Shown here one piece after another: positions 1 through 8,751 of a DNA stretch of 64,000 nucleotides. Where the stretch lies: the NCBI GenBank assembly GCA_037721215.1, contig JBBJNV010000004.1:62001-126000 (forward strand). The letters are read 5' to 3'. Both the position numbers and the translations under genes were made by a program. This DNA comes from Gemmatimonadaceae bacterium (GTDB lineage Bacteria; Gemmatimonadota; Gemmatimonadetes; Gemmatimonadales; Gemmatimonadaceae). Under the pieces are notes generated by a model, which was not told the DNA's origin, did not search any database, and saw nothing but the letters and a program-made list of their open reading frames with translations. Every line of letters starts with the position of its first letter. The stretch's first letter is position 1.

Positions 1-943
1 TCGGGTTTTCGCGCAACCGATGTTGCTTCGCATGGTGATGTTCGCCTCGAGACTGCTTGCGGCGACGCCTATTCCAACTGTGCTCTCCCGAACCGATGGT
101 CGCCTTGGCTTCGCGATGGCGATGCTGGCTTCCGCAGGTTCGCCTCTCGAGCGTGCAGGGTATTTAACGCCTTCGGGAGGCGTGCGAGGAAAAACGGCGG
201 TGCTCCTCGGTTGCGTAATGGAGGGACTTTTTACCGATACCAACCGCGCCACTGAGCGCGTTTTGCGTGTGAATGGATACGAGACCGTCGATGCTCCCGG
301 CCAGGGTTGTTGCGGAGCGCTTCATGCCCATGCCGGCGATCTCGAGACGGCCCGGGCTCTCGCGCGACGCAACATCGCTGCCTTCGAAAAATCAGGAGCC
401 GATCTGATAGCGGTCAACTCGGCGGGCTGCGGCGCGATTATGAAAGAGTACCAGCATCTGTTGCATGAGGACGCCGAGTGGGGTGAACGGGCGGTGGCTG
501 TAGCGGCCCGTGTCAGGGACGTCAGCGAGCTCCTCGTGGCAGCCGGTCCGGTTCCCGGGGGTCCCTTGCCGCTTTCTGTGACTTACGACGCGCCTTGCCA
601 TCTCATGCACGCGCAGCGTGTGGTGACTCAGCCGCTCGCTGTCCTCGCGGCCATTCCGCAGCTGAAGCTGACTCCGCTTCGCGACTCCGAGCAGTGCTGC
701 GGCAGCGCCGGCATTTACAATCTGATCGAGCCTGCAACATCGGACGCGGTGCTTATCCCGAAACTCGACTGCATTGCCGAGTCAGGTGCTCCCTACGTTG
801 CAACTGGCAATCCGGGGTGCCTGATGCAGATAGGCGCTGGACTGCTTCGGTCAGGGTCGGCTGCGCGTGCAATCCACCCGGTCGATCTGCTCGACGCATC
901 CTACGCCGGTATGGCCGAGCCGGGCGGCCCCGCCACCCAGTAG
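1..943 (+). CDS. glcF: Glycolate oxidase iron-sulfur subunit GlcF, C-terminal part (5' end outside window)
   Basis: Probable (S)-2-hydroxyacid/glycolate oxidase Fe-S subunit, which passes electrons from the flavin subunits toward the membrane quinone pool. The reading frame is open to the left edge, so the gene is partial. What remains holds two cysteine-rich CCG-type domains: CGA and SAGCG motifs in the first half and DAPCH...QCCGSAG plus NPGC in the second. These are the heterodisulfide-reductase-like motifs of GlcF/LutA/GlpC proteins. GlcF is about 400 residues, so roughly 90 residues with the two N-terminal 4Fe-4S motifs are missing. LutA-like proteins share these domains, but the length and the SAGIYN context favour GlcF. 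Confidence 0.8.
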   Translation, partial: RVFAQPMLLRMVMFASRLLAATPIPTVLSRTDGRLGFAMAMLASAGSPLERAGYLTPSGGVRGKTAVLLGCVMEGLFTDTNRATERVLRVNGYETVDAPGQGCCGALHAHAGDLETARALARRNIAAFEKSGADLIAVNSAGCGAIMKEYQHLLHEDAEWGERAVAVAARVRDVSELLVAAGPVPGGPLPLSVTYDAPCHLMHAQRVVTQPLAVLAAIPQLKLTPLRDSEQCCGSAGIYNLIEPATSDAVLIPKLDCIAESGAPYVATGNPGCLMQIGAGLLRSGSAARAIHPVDLLDASYAGMAEPGGPATQ

Positions 944-975
944 CATTCGTCATAGTCGCTGGTTTAATTGCGACT

Positions 976-1974
976 ATGACCGACGCTAGCGAATACGCGG
1001 CGATGCGCTCAGGCTCGCTGCTCGTCGATCGCAGCGAGCGAGTGCGGATCCGGTTCACGGGACCGAGGGCCGCCGAGATCATTACCGGGCTCGTCACCAA
1101 TGACGTCTGTTCCCTTGTGGCTGGCCAGGGGCAGTACGCGGCAGCGCTTACGCCAAAGGGAAAAATTGCCGCCGACATCAGAATATTTGTCGGCGATGCC
1201 GATGTGCTTACCGACACGTCCGCGCGCGCGGGTCCGGGATGGCAGGACATCGTGCGCCGGTACGTCAATCCACGTGTAGCCCCGTACCGTGATATCACCG
1301 GGGAAAGCCGCAGTTTCGGGGTATTCGGTCCAAAATCAGTTCGGGCTGTAGCGAGTGCGACGGGCATCGGTGAGGCGGTTCTGGGAGCGCTTGCGGCATA
1401 TTCCCATGTAACTGCGGGCGCCGATGGTAATCGCATGACCGTCGTGCGTGTAGCTGAGATCGACGTCCCGGGTTTCGAGATTGTGGCAGGGATCGCTGCT
1501 GCCGATTCTCTTCGCGACCGCCTCATTGCCGCAGGCGCGACGTCGGGATCGATGAGTGCCTGGGAGATTGCGCGCATCGAGGCTGGGCGCCCGGAGTGGG
1601 GTATCGATATCAACGACTCCACCATTCCGCAGGAAGCCAACTTCGACGAGCTCGGCGCCATTTCCTACACGAAAGGCTGCTACACTGGTCAGGAGACCGT
1701 CGCACGAGTTCACTTCCGAGGGCATGTAAACCGGTTTCTGCGCCGCCTTCACTTCGTCAGTGCATCGCTGCCCGCGGCAAACGCCGAACTCGTCGATGAC
1801 GCCGGAAATGTCGTTGGAGATGTGAGAAGCGTGGCGATGTCACCGCGCCATGGAGGGGTTGCCCTGGCGATGGTGCGGCGAGAGGTCGGGCCCGGGACAA
1901 CCCTGCATGCGAGGTGGGCAGGCGGCGAATGTACGATGCAGATTGCCGCACAGGAAAAAGGCGCGACTGGTTAG
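976..1974 (+). CDS. ygfZ: YgfZ/GcvT-family folate-binding protein
   Basis: Tetrahydrofolate-binding protein of the YgfZ/IBA57 family, 332 residues, which assists assembly or repair of Fe-S clusters. The family signature KGCYTGQE is present at about residue 230, with the GcvT-like fold before it and a short barrel after it. ATG at 976 was chosen because the family's N-terminus (GSLLVDRSERVRIRFTG) begins just after it; the frame stays open further upstream but lacks family similarity. It starts 32 bases after the glcF-like gene, so the pair may be cotranscribed, and an Fe-S assembly factor next to an Fe-S enzyme makes sense. Its stop codon lies inside a terminator hairpin. Confidence 0.88.
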   Translation: MTDASEYAAMRSGSLLVDRSERVRIRFTGPRAAEIITGLVTNDVCSLVAGQGQYAAALTPKGKIAADIRIFVGDADVLTDTSARAGPGWQDIVRRYVNPRVAPYRDITGESRSFGVFGPKSVRAVASATGIGEAVLGALAAYSHVTAGADGNRMTVVRVAEIDVPGFEIVAGIAAADSLRDRLIAAGATSGSMSAWEIARIEAGRPEWGIDINDSTIPQEANFDELGAISYTKGCYTGQETVARVHFRGHVNRFLRRLHFVSASLPAANAELVDDAGNVVGDVRSVAMSPRHGGVALAMVRREVGPGTTLHARWAGGECTMQIAAQEKGATG

Positions 1975-1985
1975 TCGCGCCTTTT
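1956..1985. terminator. Bidirectional rho-independent terminator
   Basis: A perfect 13-bp inverted repeat (AAAAGGCGCGACT, GGTT loop, AGTCGCGCCTTTT) with A-run on the left and T-run on the right, so it works in both directions. It serves the convergent ygfZ (plus) and Met-rich lipoprotein (minus) genes. The ygfZ stop TAG (1972-1974) lies in the loop/stem. Confidence 0.85.
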
Positions 1986-2005
1986 CTGATCCGCGAGCGG
2001 AAGGT

Positions 2006-2221
2006 TTACCGCTTCATCATCCCGGTATCCTTCATCATCATCGAATCCTTCATCATCATCGAATCTTTCATCATCATCGACGAATCCATCATCTTCATGC
2101 CAGTGTCCATCATAGCCGGCGCTGGGGCCATCGCGGCACCAGTGTCAACCATGGCGGCGTCGTCGTTCTTGGCACAGGCGGCCAGAGCGAAAACAGCGAC
2201 GGCCAGAGCAATGCGCTTCAT
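2006..2221 (-). CDS. Methionine-rich repeat lipoprotein
   Basis: A 71-residue predicted lipoprotein of no named family. Residues 1-15 form a signal peptide ending in a lipobox (ALAAC, Cys16). The mature part is small, has no other Cys, and is dominated by methionine: MMDTG and MMDSS elements, then three tandem SMMMKD hexads and a closing MMKR. The hexads come from an 18-base DNA tandem repeat at about 2029-2082. Met clusters like these bind Cu(I) or Ag(I) in known periplasmic copper proteins, so metal handling is a possible role, but it is inference. It is monocistronic, with its own shared terminator, and is divergent from the AAA ATPase gene. Confidence 0.75.
   Translation of the reverse strand: MKRIALAVAVFALAACAKNDDAAMVDTGAAMAPAPAMMDTGMKMMDSSMMMKDSMMMKDSMMMKDTGMMKR
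2029..2082. repeat. 18-bp tandem repeat coding for the Met hexads
   Basis: About three copies of an 18-base unit (CCTTCATCATCATCGAAT and close variants) inside the Met-rich lipoprotein gene. Each copy codes for one hexad on the minus strand. Repeats in multiples of three let copy number change without frameshift. Confidence 0.8.
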
Positions 2222-2463
2222 ACGAAATTCTCCGTGTAGGGGCCAACGTGATTAAACGCCGGTCCGTGCACGCAGTCGCGGTGCTCGTTTGTGGCGCGTC
2301 CAAAAAGTTACTGCATCCGATGGGAGTGTCAAGAGCGTGCCATTCGGGCTGACGCTCCACGGCCGGTTTGGCAACACCCGGGTATAACACGCGGCTCGAC
2401 AGCCGAATTCTGTCCCGTCGGCTCGTTTTTCCGCAGCATCAGGCAACAATCAGGAGTAGAGCT

Positions 2464-3912
2464 TTGCAGCATTATCCAGAAACGTTCGGTGCCCTGAAAC
2501 GGTCGGCCTGGGGACAACCTGAGCGCGCGTTGCGATCGGTGAAGGACGAGATGAGGGCCAATCTGCTTGACCGTCTGGCCCGGGGCGGCCCGCTGTTCGA
2601 AGGCGTCGTTGGCTATGAAGACACGGTCATGCCGCAGATTGTCAACGCTATTCTGTCCCGCCACAATCTCATTCTTCTCGGTCTTCGGGGTCAGGCGAAA
2701 TCCCGGATACTGCGATCACTAACCACGTTGCTCGACGATGCCATACCGATCGTCGCTGGCAGTGAGGTGAATGACAACCCCTTCCGGCCAATTTCGCGCT
2801 TTGCGAAGAACCTCGTGGCCGAGTGCGGCGATGCAACCCCCATCGTGTGGCTCGACCGTGACAGCCGGTTCGTCGAAAAACTGGCAACTCCCGATGTCAC
2901 TGTTGCCGACATCATCGGCGACGTCGACCCGATTCGCGCAGCGCGCGGAGGGCACGTGCTATCCGACGAGCTCACCATTCATTATGGAATGCTGCCGCGC
3001 GCAAATCGTGGAATCTTTGCCCTGAACGAGTTGCCGGACCTCGCTGGCAAGGTGCAGGTGAGCCTCTTCAACATCATGCAGGAAGGCGATGTCCAGATAA
3101 AAGGGTATCCCGTCCGCCTGCCCCTCGATGTGCTTCTTTGCTTTACCGCCAACCCCGAGGACTACACGGCTCGCGGAAAAATCATCACTCCTCTAAAAGA
3201 TCGCATCGGCAGTGAGATCCTCACGCATTATCCGGAGACTGTCGAGATCGGAATGGCCATAACCGGCCAGGAGGCATGGACCGACCGCAAGGCGACCGCC
3301 GTTCGCATACCCGATTTCATCGCCGAAGTAGTCGAGCGAATTGCGTTCGAAGCGCGGACCGACAAGCGCATCGACAGGCGATCAGGGGTTTCGCAGCGCA
3401 TGCCGATTACAGTGATGGAAAACATTGTGTCGAACGCCGAGCGGCGGTCTGTCATCACCGGGGAAGCCGAGATCGTCCCGAGACTTGGCGACATTTATGC
3501 CGCCCTGCCTGCCATTACGGGGAAGATAGAGCTCGAGTATGAGGGGGAGCTGGTGGGCGGCCACAACATTGCCCGCGAGCTCATTCGGCGCGCGGCGGAC
3601 GCGACATTTCAGGAGCGGACCGGTGGAGTGAATGCCGACGAGATCGTGATGTGGTTCGATGCCGGAGGCGCCCTTCAGGTAACTGACGACGTTCATGTGG
3701 ATGCAGTTGTCGAAGGGTTCGAGAGCGTCCCGACCTTGCTGCCAATGGTCGGGCTCACGGGCCTCGCTGAAAAGGGAGACACCCCCGTGATTGTCGCCGC
3801 CTGCGAGCTGATTCTGGAGTCGCTGGTGGCACGCCGGAAGATCTCCCGGAGCGATGCCGGGCTGTACGGCCGTTCTCTCGACGAGAAACGCAGGCGACCT
3901 TATCAGGACTGA
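2464..3912 (+). CDS. MoxR/ChlI-type AAA+ ATPase
   Basis: AAA+ ATPase related to magnesium-chelatase subunit I and MoxR proteins, 482 residues. It shows a P-loop variant (GLRGQAKSR), a Walker B-like region (GIFALNELPDL), sensor residues in CFTANPEDYTARG, and an arginine-finger region (PLKDRIGSEI). TTG at 2464 is preferred as start because a clean AGGAG (2452-2456) lies 7 bases before it; the frame also opens at 2368 without a ribosome site. Relatives often act with a VWA-domain partner as a chaperone pair, but no VWA gene follows here. The stop is directly followed by the ATG of the cytidylate-kinase-like gene, so translation is probably coupled. It is not a convincing BchI and no bacteriochlorophyll genes are near. 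Confidence 0.8.
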   Translation: MQHYPETFGALKRSAWGQPERALRSVKDEMRANLLDRLARGGPLFEGVVGYEDTVMPQIVNAILSRHNLILLGLRGQAKSRILRSLTTLLDDAIPIVAGSEVNDNPFRPISRFAKNLVAECGDATPIVWLDRDSRFVEKLATPDVTVADIIGDVDPIRAARGGHVLSDELTIHYGMLPRANRGIFALNELPDLAGKVQVSLFNIMQEGDVQIKGYPVRLPLDVLLCFTANPEDYTARGKIITPLKDRIGSEILTHYPETVEIGMAITGQEAWTDRKATAVRIPDFIAEVVERIAFEARTDKRIDRRSGVSQRMPITVMENIVSNAERRSVITGEAEIVPRLGDIYAALPAITGKIELEYEGELVGGHNIARELIRRAADATFQERTGGVNADEIVMWFDAGGALQVTDDVHVDAVVEGFESVPTLLPMVGLTGLAEKGDTPVIVAACELILESLVARRKISRSDAGLYGRSLDEKRRRPYQD

Positions 3913-4539
3913 ATGCCCATAATCACGATCTCCCGACTTTACGGATCAGGAGGTTCAGAGGTCGCGGCCCGCGTTGCGCGAGGGCTGGATTGGTCATTGC
4001 TCGATAATACAGTTGTAGACGCAGTCGCCGCGCGGCTCGGCGTTCCGCGCGCGGAGGTTGCTGCTCGCGAGGAACGGGTGCCGTCACTGGTGCAGAGGCT
4101 CGTTGACACAATGGCGGCGGGTTCCCAGGAATGGCTGTCTCCGATCGCCTCGGCGAAGCGCGCGCCAACCGATGAGCAGCTGGTCGAGGTGACCAGACAC
4201 ATCATGGAGGAGGCTATCGCCCGCGGCCCGGTGGTGGTCGTTGGTCGCGGCGCCCAGGCGATGCTTGTCGAACGGACCGACGCTCTGCATGTGTTCTGCT
4301 ACGCACCCAGAGCCGCATTGATTGCACGGTCGATAGAACGCGATGGAGTGGGCGGTGACGAAGCCGCCGTGCTCGTGGACAATACAAACGCGCAACGCGA
4401 GCAGTGGGTGCGAAAACACTGGAATCGCGCGTGGCGAGAGCACGATAATTATCACTTGGCCGTCAATACCGAGTGGCTGGGTATTGGCGGTGCCGCGGAC
4501 CTCGTGCTGCACGCCTGGCGCGAACGGTTCGGCCCTTAG
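3913..4539 (+). CDS. Cytidylate kinase-like protein
   Basis: 208-residue P-loop protein of the cytidylate-kinase-like family (Pfam Cytidylate_kin2). The N-terminus has the nucleotide-binding stretch ITISRLYGSGGSEVA, and the middle has the VVVGRGAQAML and FCYAPRAALIARSIE elements typical of the family. The substrate is unknown; members are distinct from the essential Cmk. The ATG abuts the stop of the AAA ATPase gene, and a PAP2 gene follows after 28 bases, forming a likely three-gene operon. Confidence 0.78.
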   Translation: MPIITISRLYGSGGSEVAARVARGLDWSLLDNTVVDAVAARLGVPRAEVAAREERVPSLVQRLVDTMAAGSQEWLSPIASAKRAPTDEQLVEVTRHIMEEAIARGPVVVVGRGAQAMLVERTDALHVFCYAPRAALIARSIERDGVGGDEAAVLVDNTNAQREQWVRKHWNRAWREHDNYHLAVNTEWLGIGGAADLVLHAWRERFGP

Positions 4540-4567
4540 CGGAGCGGCCCGGAATTCGCGAAGCCGG

Positions 4568-5275
4568 ATGGGCATGCTTTCATCCGTGGATATGCGCAGT
4601 CGGCCTGAACTTGGGCCTGGAGGAATCGGGCTTACGGCGGCGGGGCTATTCGGGCTGCTCTCCTGGAAAGTGCTCAAACACCGGACATGGCGGCAGGATT
4701 TCCGGTTTTGGTTGGCCCTCCCACGTTACGGGGAAAAAACAAGAACGAGTGCCATGTGGTTTGGCCACCTTGGAAAGGAATGGGCAGTTCTTCCGGTGGC
4801 CGCGGCTCTCGCGGGAAAATTATGGAACGACGATCGGACCGCTGCTGCGGTGACCGTTGCGGTGGCTGCTTCGGGAGCCGTTGCCGCGAGCCACATTTTT
4901 GATGTTGCCCTGCCAAAACGTTCGCCGCCGCCGGGAAGACGCGCTCCGTTTACGCCCAGCTTTCCGAGCGGGCACGCCCTGCACAGCACTGCATTCCTGC
5001 TGACTTCGGCCTACGTTCTGTCGCGCGAAAAACTGGTCGATAGTCGAAGAATTGGCGGGCTCGCTCTGGTGCTGTCCGCGGCACTGGGAGTCGACCGGCT
5101 CATTCACGACCGGCACTGGACAACCGATGTCATCGCGGGCTGGCTGGCTGCGGTTGCTATCGCCGGATCTGCGACGGCCGGCTACGAGATTGCATCGAGA
5201 CGATCAGGGAGTCGCGGGCATAAAGAGCTGACGACTTATGCACCCCGCGTGCGAAAGCGGCGTGGAAATACCTAG
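4568..5275 (+). CDS. PAP2-family membrane phosphatase
   Basis: Membrane phosphatase of the type-2 phosphatidic acid phosphatase superfamily, about 235 residues. The three active-site motifs are visible: KRSPPPGRRAP (motif 1), PSFPSGHALHS (motif 2, catalytic His) and DRLIHDRHWTTD (motif 3, catalytic His/Asp). Several hydrophobic segments lie around them. Possible substrates are undecaprenyl diphosphate, phosphatidate or other lipid phosphates. The start is uncertain among ATGs at 4568, 4574 and 4592; none has a strong ribosome site. It is last in the operon and converges on the SDR gene with a 12-base gap. Confidence 0.82.
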   Translation: MGMLSSVDMRSRPELGPGGIGLTAAGLFGLLSWKVLKHRTWRQDFRFWLALPRYGEKTRTSAMWFGHLGKEWAVLPVAAALAGKLWNDDRTAAAVTVAVAASGAVAASHIFDVALPKRSPPPGRRAPFTPSFPSGHALHSTAFLLTSAYVLSREKLVDSRRIGGLALVLSAALGVDRLIHDRHWTTDVIAGWLAAVAIAGSATAGYEIASRRSGSRGHKELTTYAPRVRKRRGNT

Positions 5276-5287
5276 ACGGGCGCAATC

Positions 5288-5995
5288 TCAGTCGTGCGGG
5301 TTGGTCGCCCAGACTGACGCTTCAGTTATGAAACCGCGGTCGCTGACCTCGAGCATCGAGGCGATCAGGGCCGCGACGTCGTCAGCGAGCAGCTTGCTCG
5401 AATTTTCAGGGCGTTCCTCTCCGCCTGCAGCAGTGAAGAAGCTCGTTTGAACCTCGGATGGATTGACCTGCATTACCCGGACATTGCTTTTCCGCAGCTC
5501 AGCCCGCCAGCACTCCGTCATCCCGCTGAGCGCGAACTTCGTCGAGACGTAAGTGGTTCCGCCGGGAAACCCCCGCGACCCCGCGGTCGACGCAATGTTG
5601 ACGATGTTGCCCGTATTGCTGGCGATGAAGTGCCTGGCAGACTCGCGCGCGACCAGCATGGCGCCAAGCACGTTCGTTTCCCACACGCGCCTGAAGTCGG
5701 CCGAAGTAGTTTCTACAAGCGACGCCCAGTGGCCAAAGCCGGCATTGTTGACGAGCACATTGTAGCCGTCCAGCTCGGCCACGACCCGTTCCACCATCCG
5801 TTTCACATCGTCTTCTTTCGACACGTCAGCGACGATCCCAGTCGCGCCGAGCTCTGCTGCGGCCAGCTCGATTGTGTCAGCCTTGCGGCCACAAATTGCC
5901 ACCTGAGCACCGCGATCGCGAAGAAGCCGCGCCGTCGCATAGCCGATCCCTGAACTCCCCCCGGTGACGAGCACCTTTGCATCCTTCAGATCCAC
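5288..5995 (-). CDS. SDR-family NAD(P)-dependent oxidoreductase
   Basis: Classical short-chain dehydrogenase, 235 residues. It has the nucleotide-binding TGGSSGIG (11-18), NNAG, the catalytic Ser in NIVNIAST and the YVSTK active site. The GTG at 5995 is chosen because AAGGAGG lies 4 bases upstream; the frame runs further up with no homology. It resembles 3-oxoacyl-ACP-reductase-like SDRs of unknown substrate. It follows the threonine aldolase gene by 28 bases on the same strand, so the two are probably cotranscribed. Confidence 0.85.
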   Translation of the reverse strand: MDLKDAKVLVTGGSSGIGYATARLLRDRGAQVAICGRKADTIELAAAELGATGIVADVSKEDDVKRMVERVVAELDGYNVLVNNAGFGHWASLVETTSADFRRVWETNVLGAMLVARESARHFIASNTGNIVNIASTAGSRGFPGGTTYVSTKFALSGMTECWRAELRKSNVRVMQVNPSEVQTSFFTAAGGEERPENSSKLLADDVAALIASMLEVSDRGFITEASVWATNPHD

Positions 5996-6023
5996 CTTGC
6001 CTCCTTTTGCGTGGCATTGAAGC

Positions 6024-7079
6024 TCATGACGTTGAGCTTTCCAGCCGTGTTGCCGCGGCAATAAAGCTCTCGATGTCTTCCTCGGGCGTGTCAAACGACG
6101 TCACGAACCGTGCCTCTGACGTGGCCTCGTCCCAGACGTGGAAGAAGCATTCAGCCTGCAATTGCGCTATGTGCTCACGAGGGAGCATTGCGAAGACTTC
6201 GTTTGCCTCCACTTTCTGGGTCACGCGTATCCCGTTGATGCCGGCAAGCCCCTGGCTCAGCAACGTCGCCATCCGGTTCGCATGCGTCGCACTCCGCAGC
6301 CACAGGCCATCGGTGAGCAATGCATCGAATTGCGCTGCGAGGAACCGCATCTTTGAGGAAAGCTGCATTCCCTGCATTCGGCGAAAAGCAAAGCCATGAG
6401 CCAGAGACGCGTCGAAAAACACAACTGCTTCCCCGGCGATCAGACCGTTTTTCGTTCCCCCGAATGAGAGGACGTCCACTCCCGCATTTCCGGAGATCTC
6501 CGCGAGGGATACGCCGAGGTAAGCCGCCGCGTTTGCGAGGCGGGCCCCATCCATATGGAGCCTGAGCCCGTGCTGATGCACAAACGCCGCAATCAACTGA
6601 ATCTCGTCCGGCGTGTAGACAGTCCCGTATTCCGTCGCCTGCGAAATCGACACTGCGGCCGGTTGCACATGATGCTCGTTGCCGAAATGGTGCAGATGGC
6701 GGGCAATGCCGTCTTGATCGATTTTCCCGTTGGTTGTCGGAATGGGTAGCAACTTGCAGCCGATATGTTTTTCGGCGGCTCCGCATTCAGAAGTGTGGAT
6801 GTGCGCGGTGTCGGCGCAAATGACTGCGTTGAACGGCAGCGCCAGCGTTTCCAGACCGAGGACGTTGGCGGCAGTGCCGCTGAAAACGAAGAACACCTCT
6901 GCGGCATCGCTCCCCAGCTCATTCCGCAATTTCTGGCAGACACTTTCGGTCAAGGCATCGTTGCCGTACGAGGGCGCGTGGCCGACGTTGGCGGCAGCGA
7001 TTGCCGCAATCACCTCGGGATGGACTCCCGACCAGTTGTCGGACGCGAGGTGACGGCGAGAGGGTTCTGAAGCGTGCAT
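6024..7079 (-). CDS. ltaE: Low-specificity L-threonine aldolase
   Basis: PLP-dependent beta-eliminating lyase that splits L-threonine/allo-threonine to glycine and acetaldehyde. Residues seen: DNWSGVHP near the N-terminus, GTAAN phosphate-binding loop, HMDGARL (PLP-pyridine Asp, about 177) and the Schiff-base Lys in SFGGTKNG (about 210). Length is about 351, usual for the family. ATG at 7079 is preferred to an in-frame TTG two codons upstream. It heads a two-gene unit with the SDR. Confidence 0.85.
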   Translation of the reverse strand: MHASEPSRRHLASDNWSGVHPEVIAAIAAANVGHAPSYGNDALTESVCQKLRNELGSDAAEVFFVFSGTAANVLGLETLALPFNAVICADTAHIHTSECGAAEKHIGCKLLPIPTTNGKIDQDGIARHLHHFGNEHHVQPAAVSISQATEYGTVYTPDEIQLIAAFVHQHGLRLHMDGARLANAAAYLGVSLAEISGNAGVDVLSFGGTKNGLIAGEAVVFFDASLAHGFAFRRMQGMQLSSKMRFLAAQFDALLTDGLWLRSATHANRMATLLSQGLAGINGIRVTQKVEANEVFAMLPREHIAQLQAECFFHVWDEATSEARFVTSFDTPEEDIESFIAAATRLESSTS

Positions 7080-7243
7080 TGCCAACTCTATCCGGGCAGG
7101 GCGCGAGGTGCAACACTCCTCGTGTTCTGGTAGTGGTCATTTTGGCCTCTTAGCGGTAAGGACGCTCGCGCCCGAGCGGGAAGGGCGAGAACTACCGCGG
7201 TGCGCTGACGGCGAGCCCGCCGCCGGCCGGGCGGCTCAATCAC

Positions 7244-7648
7244 TCAGGAACCAACCGCCGGTTGATCCTTTCGCCGCACTTGTGAATCCGGTGCACCTTC
7301 AGCGATCCGGTTCACAAGGCCGTGAAGCATTTTGCGAACGCGGACGGTCTGGTCGACGAGCGAGTCGGAATCCGACCGGCTAATCACTCCAATGTCGCGC
7401 CCGATGGTGATGTGGTATTCGAGTTCTGAAGCAGAGCTGATGGAATAACGGAGAAAGCGCGCAAATTCTTTCTCGCTTTGCTGCCCGCGACCCTCGACGA
7501 TATTCGTCGGAATCGACATTGCCGCTCTGATCAGCTGACTACGGAGGGATATATGGTGGGCGCCCCTTATCGCAGCGGCCACGCGGTAGACGTTCAGCGC
7601 TAGCGCGTGTGCCTTCTGCCATACTTCCAGCTTCTTGTACCTTGCCAC
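7244..7648 (-). CDS. Four-helix-bundle protein (23S rRNA IVP-like family)
   Basis: A 134-residue protein of the four-helix-bundle family first found inside 23S rRNA intervening sequences (TIGR02436 type). The signature is clear: YKKLEVWQKAHAL at the start, ISLRSQLIRAAMSIPTNIVEG in the middle, and SASELEYHI later. GTG at 7648 is chosen because it starts the family's N-terminus. Here it is a free-standing gene, not in rRNA. Its function is unknown. A GC-rich inverted repeat just after its stop (about 7212-7236) may act as terminator. Confidence 0.82.
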   Translation of the reverse strand: MARYKKLEVWQKAHALALNVYRVAAAIRGAHHISLRSQLIRAAMSIPTNIVEGRGQQSEKEFARFLRYSISSASELEYHITIGRDIGVISRSDSDSLVDQTVRVRKMLHGLVNRIAEGAPDSQVRRKDQPAVGS

Positions 7649-7884
7649 ACCCGAAGATCGCGCGCTCCTGCGAGAGCAGTAGCATCGTCGCGCGGCGCAA
7701 GGTGCCATATCATCGCACGATCAGCGGGAACGAAGTTCATGGCGTGGACCCGAACGGTCCCCGCGCACATAGCCGCACGGCCGCCAGCGGGCCGGCCGTC
7801 AGCGGACAGCGTGTCCTCAGCCTGGCTTTTGGCCCCATACCTAACCCACTACCCGCGTTCTCGTTGATTTATCTCGATTCGGAG

Positions 7885-8727
7885 TCAGTCGTCGATGACC
7901 CGGTGCGTCAGCCACTGTTCGACATCCTGGAAGACGAGTGACCGGTCGAGGTCATTGTGTGGTTCGTGCAGTCCGCCGGGGTATAAATGAAGACTCTTGT
8001 CGGTGCTCGACGCTGCATCGAGGAGCTCCCTGCTGCCATCGGGCGAGTTGATTGGATCGGCACCCCCGTGCACCACTAGCAGTGGTAACGCTATGGTGCC
8101 CGCGAGCGAACGCACCCGGTCGATCGTCGCAAGAATCTCGGTACCCCACCGCATGCTGACGAGTGGGTGAACGAGCGGATCGCGGCGGTACGCTTCGATT
8201 ACGGCTGGGTCGCGCGAGATTCCTTTCTCGTCCAGGCCCAGCGAGATAGAGAAGGCAGGGACAATGCGCGACAGAATCCGCGCGATAGCGACCAGGTGAG
8301 CCTTCGCCACGCCGGTGGGCTGCAACGGAACGCCGCTGACAATCAGTCCCGCCAGACCTTCGGGGTGCGCAATGGCATAATCGAGCGCAATCAGGGCTCC
8401 CATGCTGTGCCCATAGAGAAAAAGTGGGCTACCCGGGGCGACCTGTGTACAGTGACGAACGAACGCCCTCAGATCTTCACGGTAGTCCAGCCACGTGTCG
8501 ATGTGCCCGCGGCGGCCCGGAGACCGGCCGTGTCCCCGATGGTCGAAGCCGAGCACAGCGAATCCGTGATGAACGAGATGGCTGGCTAAATCTGCGTAGC
8601 GGCCCGAGTGTTCCCCGATACCGTGGACAAGGGCTATTGCGGCGCGGGGCGATTTCGGGGGCTCCCACGACTGGGCCTGCAATCTGAGGCCACCGCCCCC
8701 GGAGAACTCCTGGTTCTCATGCTTCAA
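7885..8727 (-). CDS. Alpha/beta hydrolase, monoacylglycerol-lipase/lysophospholipase-like
   Basis: 280-residue serine hydrolase. The oxyanion region VHGIGEHSGRY, the FDHRGHGRS motif, nucleophile elbow GHSMG (Ser108), acid residue in GGADPINS and catalytic His in GGLHEPHND are those of monoglyceride lipases and PldB-like enzymes. No signal peptide, so it is cytoplasmic or peripheral. Start is a TTG; no ATG lies at a better place. It begins 24 bases after the M1 peptidase stop and is probably expressed with it. Confidence 0.85.
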   Translation of the reverse strand: MKHENQEFSGGGGLRLQAQSWEPPKSPRAAIALVHGIGEHSGRYADLASHLVHHGFAVLGFDHRGHGRSPGRRGHIDTWLDYREDLRAFVRHCTQVAPGSPLFLYGHSMGALIALDYAIAHPEGLAGLIVSGVPLQPTGVAKAHLVAIARILSRIVPAFSISLGLDEKGISRDPAVIEAYRRDPLVHPLVSMRWGTEILATIDRVRSLAGTIALPLLVVHGGADPINSPDGSRELLDAASSTDKSLHLYPGGLHEPHNDLDRSLVFQDVEQWLTHRVIDD

Positions 8728-8751
8728 GAGATTTCACCCTGTCCCCTGGCG

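Noticed and set aside
753-1661. Long minus-strand frame opposite ygfZ
   Set aside because: No family similarity, sits antisense to a clearly real gene, and is low-complexity as expected of a GC-rich shadow.
2464-3912. Bacteriochlorophyll BchI
   Set aside because: The AAA core is of the MoxR/ChlI type, but there is no BchD/BchH or other phototrophy gene nearby and the sequence has family differences.
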